From Alphaproteobacteria bacterium (GTDB lineage Bacteria > Pseudomonadota > Alphaproteobacteria > Paracaedibacterales > VGCI01): 45,103 bases of DNA. The notes under the pieces are model-generated. The model was not told the origin of the DNA. It made no database searches and saw only the letters and a list, made by a program, of their open reading frames with translations. Location of the stretch: the NCBI GenBank assembly GCA_021323455.1, contig JAJONN010000022.1:1-45103 (forward strand). Reading direction: 5' to 3'. Within the stretch, counting starts at the first letter, position 1, and the number at the start of each line of letters is the position of its first letter. Of the stretch, positions 26,975-35,213 are shown piece by piece. A program made the translations under genes and the position numbers.

Positions 26975-27149
26975 TACGCCATTGGCGTATAAGGCAAACC
27001 TTACGGAATGATGGACACTGTTACTTTTCACCCGCCATTTCGCTTGCGCAATTCGCAACAACAGAGCGACGGGTAAGGGGTATTAAAAATAAGCGATTGT
27101 ATTCGCGGTTCCTATTAAAAACACGCACTTTATACGCCAGTGGCGTATA
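26975..27149. repeat. Pair of TACGCC-N3-GGCGTA palindromes in the ftsK–rsmG gap
   Basis: The 312-base gap between ftsK and rsmG holds no gene. It contains TACGCC-ATT-GGCGTA (26975-26989) and a longer TATACGCC-AGT-GGCGTATA (27131-27149), about 155 bases apart. Between them is a smaller inverted repeat TTGCG-N5-CGCAA near 27050. The paired palindromes could be ends of a small non-autonomous element or two binding sites for one regulator. Confidence 0.6.
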
Positions 27150-27187
27150 GACACAGGTAATGAAAAACACTCTAAGTTATTGAAAAA

Positions 27188-27892
27188 ATGATTACTTCTA
27201 TTGAAAAGCTCGTTTCTGAGGAAACTGTTGAAAAGTTTAAAATTTACGAACAGTTGTTACGGGCATGGAACCGTCGGACAGCGCTGGTTCAAGAAGATAC
27301 ACTGTCTGACTTTGATAATCGGCACCTTCTTGATTCTTTACAACTTATCCCCATTATAGACAGCGTTCCATCTCTTATGCCGCTTCCCATAAATCAGGAT
27401 GATTGTTCCTTCGCTCATTTTGAACTTTCAGGAGACCGTTGGGGAAACCTGGACTTGTGCTCACAGGCTAAAAATACGGGTTCTATCTTGGATGTCGGAA
27501 CCGGCGCTGGATTTCCTGGAATGGTTCTGGCCATGTGTGGTTTCAAGCAGGTTAGCTTATGTGAGAGCAATCAAAAGAAATGTATTTTTCTGGAGGAAGT
27601 CGCCCGCCAAACAAATACTGATGTTGTAATTATAAATGGACGCGTTGAGAATGTAAGGGAAAAATTTAATTTTATTGTCTCTCGTGCTTGTATGCATTTA
27701 GAAGGGTTATTGGGAATGATGGAGATGCTTTCAGCTACTCCCTTCTCTCATGGTCTTTTCCATAAAGGACGTTCTTGGAAAGAGGAAGTTGCGTCGGCTC
27801 AAATAAAATGGCGATTTTCCGGGTCATTCACGAAAAGCGTAACGTCACAGGGCGGGGTAATCTTGCATATATCTCATTTAAAAAGAAAATAA
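27188..27892 (+). CDS. rsmG: 16S rRNA (guanine-527-N7)-methyltransferase RsmG
   Basis: Methylates G527 of 16S rRNA (GidB). Key segments: YEQLLRAWNRRTALVQEDTL, NRHLLDSLQL, motif I ILDVGTGAGFPGMVLA, CESNQKKCIFLEEVAR, VENVREKFNFIVSRACMHLEGLL. At 234 residues it is long because about 35 residues (~60-97, rich in Pro, Asp and Trp) are inserted between HLLDSLQLIPII and the SAM-binding motif. In most alphaproteobacteria parA and parB follow directly; here a 465-base gap with parS-like sites follows instead. No strong ribosome site is visible upstream. Confidence 0.92.
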   Translation: MITSIEKLVSEETVEKFKIYEQLLRAWNRRTALVQEDTLSDFDNRHLLDSLQLIPIIDSVPSLMPLPINQDDCSFAHFELSGDRWGNLDLCSQAKNTGSILDVGTGAGFPGMVLAMCGFKQVSLCESNQKKCIFLEEVARQTNTDVVIINGRVENVREKFNFIVSRACMHLEGLLGMMEMLSATPFSHGLFHKGRSWKEEVASAQIKWRFSGSFTKSVTSQGGVILHISHLKRK

Positions 27893-27936
27893 GTTATTTA
27901 AGAAAGGGTCTTTTTTTAGAAGGATTTATTTCATAA

Positions 27937-27952
27937 TGTTTCATGTGAAACA
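27937..27952. promoter_or_regulatory. parS-like site 1 (one mismatch)
   Basis: TGTTTCATGTGAAACA differs by one central base from the parS consensus TGTTTCACGTGAAACA bound by ParB. It is 45 bases downstream of rsmG. Confidence 0.8.
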
Positions 27953-28028
27953 AAATTTTAAGATGAACGAAAATAATATTAAAAAAAAGCTTAGGGGTAA
28001 ATTATCTTTCTTTCAAACATCATTGTTA

Positions 28029-28044
28029 TGTTTCACGTGAAACA
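28029..28044. promoter_or_regulatory. parS site 2 (perfect)
   Basis: Exact match to the 16-bp parS palindrome TGTTTCACGTGAAACA. ParB loading sites cluster near replication origins, so this segment is probably close to oriC. Confidence 0.92.
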
Positions 28045-28277
28045 AATTGAAAAAAACTTTTTTGCTTGTGATAACGAAAAGCATACCCAAATAATATTGA
28101 AGGGTAGCTTTCTAGGAATTATAACAAATATTTTATTTTGTTTTCTTGATCCCTAATACCCCTAAGTAATTTTTGATAGTCTTGTATCCACTATAATTAA
28201 TTTCTCAGATTGGTGTGCAAAGGTTAATCGAAAAAAAGGAGGCATAATACTTTTTATATCTGTTTTCAATAATATTT

Positions 28278-28293
28278 TGTTTCACGTGAAACA
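28278..28293. promoter_or_regulatory. parS site 3 (perfect)
   Basis: Second exact match to TGTTTCACGTGAAACA, 249 bases from site 2 and about 65 bases before the first GNAT gene. The 465-base gap 27893-28357 contains no gene, only the three sites, AT-rich spacers and an unattached AAAGGAGG near 28238-28245. Confidence 0.92.
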
Positions 28294-28357
28294 ATTTTAA
28301 CAGGTACGCTTCCATCCTTGAATTTATCATCGCACTTTAATAGAAGGATATTATGAG

Positions 28358-28933
28358 ATGATCACATTCAAATCCTTGAAAGACACACATCTTGCACTTC
28401 TTTTGAAATGGCTTGAAAGTAGCCATGTTAAGAAGTGGTGGGATCAGGATATCGTATGGACAGACCAATTAATACGCGAAAAATATGGCACCTATGTGGA
28501 TGGGTATAAAGAAGAAAATGGTGTGCGAAAGGGGATGCACGCCTACATCATTTGCGTTGATGACCAAGAGATTGGGTATGTCCAGTTTTATAACGCTTAT
28601 GATTTTTTACGGGAAGATGATGTTTCCTTGCAGAAGCTAGGATTATCTGAATCACTTGGGGCGCTGGATATTTTTATTGGTGAAGAAATTTTTGTTGGAA
28701 AAGGCTGGGGAACCCGTATAATCAAAAAAATCTGCCAAGACTATATCGACCTACGCTTTGAAGCATGCTTTGTGGATCCAGACAGCGCAAACCTTCAAGC
28801 AATCCGGGCTTATGAAAAAGCAGGTTTTATTAAAATCGAAAAAATATCAAATAATAAAATAACCTGTATGGTACGGAAAAAAAATAATGAGTATCACGTT
28901 TACAGCTTTCCAGAATTCAGCCTGGAAAGATAA
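28358..28933 (+). CDS. GNAT acetyltransferase, AAC(6')-like
   Basis: 191 residues. The acetyl-CoA fold is indicated by MITFKSLKDTHLALLLKWL at the start, IGYVQFYNAYDF, LDIFIGEEIFVGKGWGTRIIKKI (the acetyl-CoA loop, ~105-127) and FVDPDSANLQAIRAYEKAGFI near the end. This order matches the Acetyltransf_8 group that includes aminoglycoside 6'-N-acetyltransferases, though many members act on other amines. It overlaps the next GNAT gene by 47 bases, so they are co-expressed. Drug resistance is possible but not shown. Confidence 0.82.
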   Translation: MITFKSLKDTHLALLLKWLESSHVKKWWDQDIVWTDQLIREKYGTYVDGYKEENGVRKGMHAYIICVDDQEIGYVQFYNAYDFLREDDVSLQKLGLSESLGALDIFIGEEIFVGKGWGTRIIKKICQDYIDLRFEACFVDPDSANLQAIRAYEKAGFIKIEKISNNKITCMVRKKNNEYHVYSFPEFSLER

Positions 28934-29297
28934 AATTGACCTGGAATTAAACGCCCATTTGGAATATCGTACAGGGGGCCATGTTATAAATGCTCAAGGT
29001 CTTTATGCTTTTTATGAAACCCAATTGATTGGCGGCGTTATTTTTCAAAAGCATGGGGATATTTTGTGGATTGATGCCTTATGGATTGAGCCCAAATTCC
29101 GGCGGCAAGGCGTTGGCAGTAAGCTTATGGAGCAGGTTATTGATTTTGCTCGGCAGAATACTCTTACCTGCCTTCAATTGAACACCTACTTTGAAGAAGC
29201 CAGAAGTTTTTTTGATGCTTGTGCGTTTGAAAATGTTGCTAGTATCCCTCAATGGAAATACGGTCTTACCTGCTATTTCATGAAAAAAACCTTATGA
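28887..29297 (+). CDS. GNAT family N-acetyltransferase
   Basis: 136 residues with the standard GNAT core: ALWIEPKFRRQGVGSKLMEQVIDFA (strand 4 and the R-x-x-G-x-G/A acetyl-CoA loop, ~67-91), then LQLNTYFEEARSFFDACAFENV. The first 30 residues show no motif. It overlaps the upstream GNAT by 47 bases and the downstream phosphatase by 4 (ATGA), so the three form one operon. Substrate unknown. Confidence 0.82.
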   Translation: MSITFTAFQNSAWKDKIDLELNAHLEYRTGGHVINAQGLYAFYETQLIGGVIFQKHGDILWIDALWIEPKFRRQGVGSKLMEQVIDFARQNTLTCLQLNTYFEEARSFFDACAFENVASIPQWKYGLTCYFMKKTL

Positions 29298-29884
29298 GTA
29301 TTGGCTTATTTCCTTTTTATTTTGTTCGGCATGGAGAAACGGACTGGAACATGGCTCACCGGATTATGGGGCAAACAGATATTCCTTTAAATGAAAAAGG
29401 TATCAGACAATCCCAACGGTTACAGGCTTGTTTAAAAGATTTTGAATTCGGAACCATATGGTCAAGTCCGCTCCAAAGGGCGCGTCAAACAGCTGAGATT
29501 ATCAACGAGGTGTTCCATCATCCAATTCAGTATACAGATGATTTAAAAGAGCGGGGATGGGGTTGCGGCGAGGGCCAATCCCATGAGCATTTTTTGCCGC
29601 ATATGAAGGCAGCGTCGGGTCTTAACAAAGCAAAAGAGGCCAAGCTACCAGAAGGAGCTGAAACCTATAACACCTTTAAGATCCGCATCATTTTCGCTTT
29701 CCAAGAGATCTTGATACCGAATAGCAAGCCGCCTCTCGTTGTAAGTCATGGTGGCGTCTTTCAGGTTCTCACGATTCTGTTGGCGGATAAAATCTTGCCA
29801 GCAGGAAATTGTGGCCTTTACTTTTTCAGGCCGCCTGAACAACCCGGTTATCCCTGGTTTATCGTCAATTTAAATGAAGCATGA
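29294..29884 (+). CDS. Histidine phosphatase family protein (phosphoglycerate mutase-like)
   Basis: 196 residues from the ATG at 29294, whose ATGA overlaps the stop of the preceding GNAT gene. The catalytic RHGETDWN motif (residues ~10-17), WSSPLQRARQTAEII (second Arg), the acid/base Glu in ERGWGCGEG and the second catalytic His in VVSHGGVF (~150) are all present, so the enzyme should be active. Candidate substrates include alpha-ribazole phosphate, small phosphates or sugar phosphates; the sequence does not choose. It ends 3 bases from the convergent dsbD stop. Confidence 0.88.
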   Translation: MSIGLFPFYFVRHGETDWNMAHRIMGQTDIPLNEKGIRQSQRLQACLKDFEFGTIWSSPLQRARQTAEIINEVFHHPIQYTDDLKERGWGCGEGQSHEHFLPHMKAASGLNKAKEAKLPEGAETYNTFKIRIIFAFQEILIPNSKPPLVVSHGGVFQVLTILLADKILPAGNCGLYFFRPPEQPGYPWFIVNLNEA

Positions 29885-29887
29885 GTG

Positions 29888-32023
29888 TCATTTTTTAAGA
29901 GAAACAGGGCACTGCTCTCCCTTAAGGACGTCCACGACTTTTTGAGGGGTTAGCAATTGCCCCAAAAACCTGCCTTGTGGCGTTTGGCACCCATAAACAG
30001 CATAAAAAGGAATACCATATTGGTTAAATGCTTGCAGGTAAGCCGTGATTTTTGGGTCATGATTTGTCCAGTCGGCTTCCATAGCCACAATATCCTCTTT
30101 ATGGAGGGTTTCTAAAACGTCCGTACTTTTGAGCACAAAATATTTGTTCGCCTGGCAGGTTAAACACCAGTCTGCTGTAATACTCACAAACACTGTTTTA
30201 CCGGCTTTAACATAGCTTGCAATACGCTCTGGTTCAAAAGGATGCCATACCTTTTTTTGTGAAGCAGAAACCACGGATGTTGATGGTCCGACAAAAGCAG
30301 GCAATGTAAAGCTGGTTGCAATCAGGAAGCTTGCCCCAAGCCAGGCCATTTTTTTTCTGGCTTCGGATCCATGGCGGGTTTTCTTCAAGAATAAAGAAAT
30401 AACGAGCATGACCATGGCAACAAGAGACGCGCCTGTCTGGCCAATTTCTGCAATCAATATATAGATCAACCAAATGATGGTCATTATAACCAGAAAACCA
30501 AGTGCAGACTTGACTTTGAGCATCCAGGCCCCTGGCTTGGGGAGCTTGGTTGCAAATTGAGGGAAGAAGGCAACCAGAAGAAAAGGAAAAGCGAGGCCGA
30601 TACCCATCGCCGTAAATATCGATAAAATTTCAGGGATTCCACGAGATAAAGCAAAAGCCAAAGCGGTTCCCAGGAAAGGGGCTGTACAGGGGGTCGCGAG
30701 CGCTGTTACCAAACTTCCTTCGAGAAAAGATCCCAGCAAGCTTTCCCGACGGGGGGTGCCACCTAAAGAAGAAAGAAATGAAGGTAACCGGAACTCAAAA
30801 AATCCAAATAAGTTACAGGTGAACAGGGTCAAAATACCGATTAATCCGATCAGGAAACAAGGTTCCTGGAATTGGACGCCCCACCCAACAGCGTGACCCG
30901 AAATTTTGAGAAGAATGGCGCTGCTGGCGAGGAGGAGAAAGGAAAAGATAATCCCTGAAACGGTTGCTAAAAACTCCTTGCGAACGGTAGCATTATGACC
31001 CTTCCCGTGGCGCATGACAGACAGAATTTTGAGAGAGAGTACAGGCAAAACGCAAGGCATAATGTTGAGAATGAGGCCACCGATAAACGCTGTGAGAAGC
31101 ATCATGCCCCAGGAGCTTATCCCCAAGCTTGTGGCTTTCAGGACATGCTCAACCTCAAATGCTTTATGTTGGTACCCGATCGTGAGTGTCACAGGTTTCC
31201 CAGCTAAGTCGGGCAAGAAAGTTGGCATTCGATGAGCATCGGCATAGGCGGGTGCAGAAAATTGAACTGTTTTTTGGTCTTTGGATAAAGAAGCCCGGGG
31301 TGTATCAAAAAACTTATCCTTCATTTCCAGAAAGAGGTCCGGCAAATCGTCTTTTGAAAAGACACCTTGCATTTTGGTTAAAACAACGTGAAGGGTAGGA
31401 GGAAGATTGGTTGACGCTTCCACTTCAACGCTCTGGATGTGAAGTGTGCCTAATGTCTGGGTTCCTAGAATTTCATGTTGGGGAACTTTGCTCATCGCTT
31501 GTTGAAGCAAGGTGGCTTGAGGGGGCCCGTCCTTTGGCTCCTCTGGTGCCCCTACTGGCAAATCCAGGGTTAATGGTTGCATAACGGGCAAGCAGTTCGC
31601 CTGATCACAAACCAGCATATCCACGAAGACAGAAACATGCACGGGTTGTGTAAGATCAGCAACCGTTACGCGTATTGGGAATATCACGTCTCTCTCATAG
31701 CCGTTCACTTGTCCCATTTGGGTAGGGGAACGATGAGGCAATGGCCAAAGGATTTGAGCTGACTTAATGTTTTTCGACCCCTCCCAGTTCAGGTTTAGGC
31801 CATATCCTGCAACACCAGGGGAACGCCAGTAAGTTTTCCAGCCAGGCGCCATTTGGGCCCTCAACCCAAGAAGAAGCGTTGCCTCATTCCCCACCGTTTT
31901 CGACTCAGAAATAAGGGATAAATGAACTTTCTCCCCGTCTTCAGCAAGCGTGGTTAGGCCAAATAAAGGAAAAAGAATGAAGCTGAAGAAAAGATGAAAA
32001 AAAGAAAAACTTTTGTTCATCAC
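29888..32023 (-). CDS. DsbD/ScsB-like thiol:disulfide interchange protein
   Basis: 711 residues that carry electrons from cytoplasmic thioredoxin to periplasmic proteins. Layout: signal peptide (1-27, ending LTTLAEDG), N-terminal periplasmic beta domain with a Cys pair (VCDQANCLPVM, ~130), a CcdA-like membrane domain of about eight helices (~300-570, including NIMPCVLPVLSLKIL and ALATPCTAPFLGTALAFALSRG, each with its key Cys), and a C-terminal thioredoxin domain with the active site WCLTCQANK (~617). Its ATG overlaps the rpoH stop by 4 bases, so it is co-transcribed with the heat-shock sigma factor gene. That coupling may tie redox repair to envelope stress. Confidence 0.9.
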   Translation of the reverse strand: MMNKSFSFFHLFFSFILFPLFGLTTLAEDGEKVHLSLISESKTVGNEATLLLGLRAQMAPGWKTYWRSPGVAGYGLNLNWEGSKNIKSAQILWPLPHRSPTQMGQVNGYERDVIFPIRVTVADLTQPVHVSVFVDMLVCDQANCLPVMQPLTLDLPVGAPEEPKDGPPQATLLQQAMSKVPQHEILGTQTLGTLHIQSVEVEASTNLPPTLHVVLTKMQGVFSKDDLPDLFLEMKDKFFDTPRASLSKDQKTVQFSAPAYADAHRMPTFLPDLAGKPVTLTIGYQHKAFEVEHVLKATSLGISSWGMMLLTAFIGGLILNIMPCVLPVLSLKILSVMRHGKGHNATVRKEFLATVSGIIFSFLLLASSAILLKISGHAVGWGVQFQEPCFLIGLIGILTLFTCNLFGFFEFRLPSFLSSLGGTPRRESLLGSFLEGSLVTALATPCTAPFLGTALAFALSRGIPEILSIFTAMGIGLAFPFLLVAFFPQFATKLPKPGAWMLKVKSALGFLVIMTIIWLIYILIAEIGQTGASLVAMVMLVISLFLKKTRHGSEARKKMAWLGASFLIATSFTLPAFVGPSTSVVSASQKKVWHPFEPERIASYVKAGKTVFVSITADWCLTCQANKYFVLKSTDVLETLHKEDIVAMEADWTNHDPKITAYLQAFNQYGIPFYAVYGCQTPQGRFLGQLLTPQKVVDVLKGEQCPVSLKK

Positions 32024-32901
32024 ACATTCCGATGGGTTTCAGCGACTACCCGTTTGATTTGCTTTTGGACTTTTTCAAAAGCTCGATATTCAATCTGCCG
32101 AACACGTTCCCTTGAAATGCCAATGTTTGAGCTAATCTCCTCTAAAGTCAAGGGTGGATCTTTCAGGCGGCGCTCCTTAAAAACCTGGTGTTCACGCTGG
32201 TTCAAACACATCATTGCCGTGTTCAGCAAGTCACGACGTTTGGACATCTCATCCAGATGAATAGCTTGTATTTCTTGGTCTTCACGCTCATCGACAAGCC
32301 AGTCAATCCATTCCGGAGATTCTTCTTCTCCAGACCCCACCATTACATTGAGGGAACGGTCCCCAGACAAGCGCTGGTTCATTTGAATAATTTCTTCTTC
32401 AGGGACAGAAAGTTTTTTTGCGAGGGCAGCTACAATTTCAGGGCTGAGTTCTCCTTCCTCGAAGGCATGGATTTTCCGTTGGGCTTTGCGCAAGCTAAAG
32501 AACAGCCGTTTTTGAGCGGAAGTTGTCCCAATTTTGACAAGGGACCATGTCCGTAAAATGTACTCTTGTATGCTGGCCTTAATCCACCACATCGCATAAG
32601 TGGACAACCGGAATCCCCGTTCGGGATCATAATGCCTCATGGCTTGCATCATGCCAATGTTGCCTTCAGCGACCAAGTCACCAAGCGGCAGTCCATATCC
32701 CCGGTACCCGCCGGCAACTTTCGCCACCAGGCGCAAGTGGGTAGAAACCAGGCGTTCAATGGCCTCAGGGTCTCCTTCGTCTCGCCATTTTTTGGCTAAT
32801 TCGTACTCTTCTTCCGCCGTTAATAAAGGAAGTTGACGAATTTGACGAACGTAATGGGTGTTGATCTCATCACGGTCTTGATAGGTAAAGGCTTTCGTCA
32901 T
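32020..32901 (-). CDS. rpoH: RNA polymerase heat-shock sigma factor RpoH
   Basis: Sigma-32 directs polymerase to heat-shock promoters. I use the ATG at 32901 (MTKAFTYQDRDEINTHYVRQIR), giving about 293 residues; the frame upstream to 32991 is a hydrophobic stretch unlike any sigma factor. Region 2 (LVAEGNIGMMQAMRHYDPERGFRLSTYAMWWIKASIQEYIL read across ~77-118), the RpoH box QKRLFFSLR (~132-140), and region 4 with the helix-turn-helix LTLEEISSNIGISRERVRQIEYRAFEKVQ are clear. It overlaps the DsbD-like gene by 4 bases. No strong ribosome site precedes the ATG. Confidence 0.95.
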   Translation of the reverse strand: MTKAFTYQDRDEINTHYVRQIRQLPLLTAEEEYELAKKWRDEGDPEAIERLVSTHLRLVAKVAGGYRGYGLPLGDLVAEGNIGMMQAMRHYDPERGFRLSTYAMWWIKASIQEYILRTWSLVKIGTTSAQKRLFFSLRKAQRKIHAFEEGELSPEIVAALAKKLSVPEEEIIQMNQRLSGDRSLNVMVGSGEEESPEWIDWLVDEREDQEIQAIHLDEMSKRRDLLNTAMMCLNQREHQVFKERRLKDPPLTLEEISSNIGISRERVRQIEYRAFEKVQKQIKRVVAETHRNV

Positions 32902-33009
32902 AAGAAATTGCCCAATAAAAAACGAAATACATTTTGCGATTAAATGAAATGCCTTGCATAAAAATAGTAGCGGAAGAAAAAGGGGAAACACAATCCCAAA
33001 GGCTTAATA

Positions 33010-33038
33010 TTTTTAATTTAATCCATAAGTTTTGTCAA
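33010..33038 (-). promoter_or_regulatory. Candidate rpoH promoter
   Basis: Minus strand: consensus -35 TTGACA (33033-33038), 17-base spacer, and a moderate -10 TAAAAA (33010-33015). It sits just past the trpS stop and would give a leader of about 100 bases before the rpoH ATG. Confidence 0.4.
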
Positions 33039-33043
33039 ATGAA

Positions 33044-34096
33044 TCAAGCAATGCTTTTTAAAACATCCATTTGTCGGGTTCTGTTCACCCCTTCATCCGG
33101 CTTCAAAAGACCCACGATATCGCGAACTTCCTGCATGTGGGTTTCGGCTAACGTATTGGCCCGCATACTGCCGCGGCTCAAGACTTGGTCCAGCTCTCCC
33201 TTGTCTTTTAAAAGGCGCTGCATTTCTTGTCCGATAGGGGAAATTTTGGCAACCACAAGATCAGTAAGGTCTTTCTTAAAGGTTGAGAAATAACTTCCCG
33301 CAAAAGTTTTGCAGACCTGGTCAGCGGTTTGTCCGGATAACGCCGCATAAATATTGACGAGGTTATGAGCCTCCGGCCGCGCTTCAAGATCTTTAACTTG
33401 TGCGGGAAGGGGGTCTGCATCTGTTTTCGCTTTACGGATTTTCAAGGCCAAGGTATCTGCATCATCCATTAGGTTGATGCGGGAATAATCAGAGGTATCC
33501 GATTTACTCATTTTGGCTGTGCCATCCCTTAAGCTCATGATGCGTGTTGCTGGACCTTTAATGATAGGGTCTGGCAAAGGAAATATATCTTTCTTAAATT
33601 CACGGTTGAACATACCCGCTATATCCCGGGTGAATTCAAGGTGTTGCTTCTGGTCATCGCCGACAGGCACATGGGTTGCCTTATAAATCAGGATATCAGC
33701 GGCCATCAATACAGGATAGGCCAGCAAGCCAAGGCAAGCATTTTCCCGTTGTTTCCCGGCTTTCTCTTTAAACTGCGTCATCCGGTTTAACCATCCCATA
33801 GGCGTAATGCAGCTTAAAATCCAGCTGAGTTCTGTGTGGGCGGGGACGTGGCTTTGAACAAAGATGGTCGATTGATCCGGGTTAATGCCGCTCGCGATAT
33901 AAGCAGCAGCCATGATACGGGTATTCCCGACAAGGTTTTTGACATCTTCCAGAGTGGTGAGGGCATGGAGGTCTACAATGCAGAACAGGTTCTCATCCAT
34001 TTGATCTTGCATCGAGATCCAGTTCTGGATAGCGCCTAAATAGTTGCCGAGGTGAATATCCCCTGTCGGGCGAATACCAGAAAGAACCCGTTTCAT
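33044..34096 (-). CDS. trpS: Tryptophanyl-tRNA synthetase
   Basis: Charges tRNA-Trp. 350 residues, a normal class Ic synthetase: the HIGH-type motif appears as HLGN (~15-18) in SGIRPTGDIHLGNYLGAI, and the KMSKS loop is intact (GTAKMSKSDTSD, ~191-202). The middle shows PVGDDQKQHLEFTRDIA, the tryptophan-binding domain. GGGAG lies 6-10 bases before the ATG. Intact, single gene, with rpoH downstream on the same strand. Confidence 0.96.
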   Translation of the reverse strand: MKRVLSGIRPTGDIHLGNYLGAIQNWISMQDQMDENLFCIVDLHALTTLEDVKNLVGNTRIMAAAYIASGINPDQSTIFVQSHVPAHTELSWILSCITPMGWLNRMTQFKEKAGKQRENACLGLLAYPVLMAADILIYKATHVPVGDDQKQHLEFTRDIAGMFNREFKKDIFPLPDPIIKGPATRIMSLRDGTAKMSKSDTSDYSRINLMDDADTLALKIRKAKTDADPLPAQVKDLEARPEAHNLVNIYAALSGQTADQVCKTFAGSYFSTFKKDLTDLVVAKISPIGQEMQRLLKDKGELDQVLSRGSMRANTLAETHMQEVRDIVGLLKPDEGVNRTRQMDVLKSIA

Positions 34097-34301
34097 TTTT
34101 GTCTCCCTTTGATCGTGGTGGTTGAGCTTAGACCGCTCTGCTTAGTCATATAATACCTGATTACGGTTAATGTGGGGCAAAAAAACGCAGGTTAATCACC
34201 TTCTTTGTGAACATCACCAGTAATATATTCCGGTTCTCTGTCATAAATCACGCCAAAAATCAAGTGGGCTTGGATGCGGCTTACTGATTTATATTTATTT
34301 T

Positions 34302-34838
34302 TTAGTTCAGGCTTTGTTGGATATCTTTGAGAAGCAGAAATAGATGTAAGGGGTCAAGCGGAGAGGGGGAGAATCCAAATTTTGTATAGAAGTTTTTGGC
34401 ATTATTATCTTTTGCATGGACAACAACGGCTCTTAATCCAGCAATCTTTGATGCATTTAACGCTTTTAGCAAAGCATGTTTAACGAGCGCACGGCCCAAG
34501 CCAATCTTTTGACAGGATCTATCTACAGCAAGACGGGTTAATACGAGTACGGGGATGGGGTAGCGTCCAAGTCCTTGTGAAATTCTTGGTGGTGTTGACG
34601 CATGTTCAACTGATCCAAAGGCAAGGGATAGGTATCCCACAACCTTTTGTTCATCCTTAAGGGCCACGTAGGTCCTGGAAGACCCACTTTTAAGGTTTTG
34701 GAGCGCATATTTTCTTAAATAAACATTAAGCACATCGATCCCACAATCAAAGCTTGCCAGATCAAAGCTGTCTAAAAGAGGGAATGGCCCTGTAATGCCG
34801 CTATCTTCAGATTTTTGGATCAAGGATGGATGGTTCAC
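34302..34838 (-). CDS. TacT-like GNAT toxin
   Basis: About 178 residues if it begins at the GTG at 34838, which overlaps the tacA end by 32 bases; the start is not certain because no strong ribosome site is seen. TacT toxins acetylate the amino group on charged tRNAs and stop translation. The family pattern is plain: LDSFDLASFDCGIDVLNVYLRKYAL, SRTYVALKDEQKVVGYLSLAFGSV, PIPVLVLTRLAVDRSCQKIGLGRALVKHAL (acetyl-CoA loop) and AKDNNAKNFYTKFGFSPSPLDPLHLFL. The upstream gene is its RHH antitoxin. Confidence 0.86.
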   Translation of the reverse strand: MNHPSLIQKSEDSGITGPFPLLDSFDLASFDCGIDVLNVYLRKYALQNLKSGSSRTYVALKDEQKVVGYLSLAFGSVEHASTPPRISQGLGRYPIPVLVLTRLAVDRSCQKIGLGRALVKHALLKALNASKIAGLRAVVVHAKDNNAKNFYTKFGFSPSPLDPLHLFLLLKDIQQSLN

Positions 34839-35109
34839 GGAGCAGCTTTCTGGTTGCTTCAATTGGCACCGCTGGCCTGTCAAGAGCATCACAAAATAGT
34901 TGCCATTGCGTATCGTCAAGGATAAACCTGACTTGATCGGCAAGGGTATCTTGCGCAGCCTGAAACGCTTCTTCAATAACAAAATTTGTCAAGGTGGTGT
35001 GTCGCACCTTGGCAGCCTGGGACAGGAAAAATTTTTGCTGCTTGGAAATGCGCAGCGTAATTGCCGTATCCTTCTGTCTCTTGCTAATGGGTTGTGTTGT
35101 CATTTCCAT
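34807..35109 (-). CDS. TacA-like DUF1778 antitoxin
   Basis: 100 residues with an N-terminal ribbon-helix-helix (KDTAITLRISKQQKFFLSQAA, then LTNFVIEEAFQAA) and the DUF1778 C-terminal toxin-binding tail (FILDDTQWQLFCDALDRPA). It should neutralise the adjacent GNAT toxin and repress the operon. An AGGGAG site precedes the ATG and a strong promoter lies upstream. Antitoxin comes first here, unlike the higBA and hicAB modules in this window. Confidence 0.9.
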   Translation of the reverse strand: MEMTTQPISKRQKDTAITLRISKQQKFFLSQAAKVRHTTLTNFVIEEAFQAAQDTLADQVRFILDDTQWQLFCDALDRPAVPIEATRKLLREPSILDPKI

Positions 35110-35130
35110 AAGTTTTCTCCCTCATGGTTT

Positions 35131-35160
35131 ATAATATAGATTGTGTATTAACAATGTCAA
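35131..35160 (-). promoter_or_regulatory. tacAT promoter with operator-like inverted repeat
   Basis: Minus strand: consensus -35 TTGACA (35155-35160), 18-base spacer and -10 TATTAT (35131-35136). An inverted repeat ATTGT-N6-ACAAT (35140-35144 and 35151-35155) fills the spacer and is a likely TacA operator. Confidence 0.7.
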
Positions 35161-35213
35161 TACGTTTGTGGTTTATAAACTTGTAAACAGTTGTAGAAAA
35201 AGGCGTGACGTGA

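Noticed and set aside
26823-27011. A 62-codon plus-strand frame over the ftsK end
   Set aside because: It is out of phase with ftsK, has no ribosome site and runs into the palindrome; a shadow frame.
28050-28260. DnaA boxes or an oriC in the parS gap
   Set aside because: Only a two-mismatch candidate (near 28184-28192) is seen; not enough to call an origin.
32902-32991. Upstream extension of RpoH by 30 hydrophobic residues
   Set aside because: The extension is unlike any sigma factor and the ATG at 32901 fits the family N-terminus.
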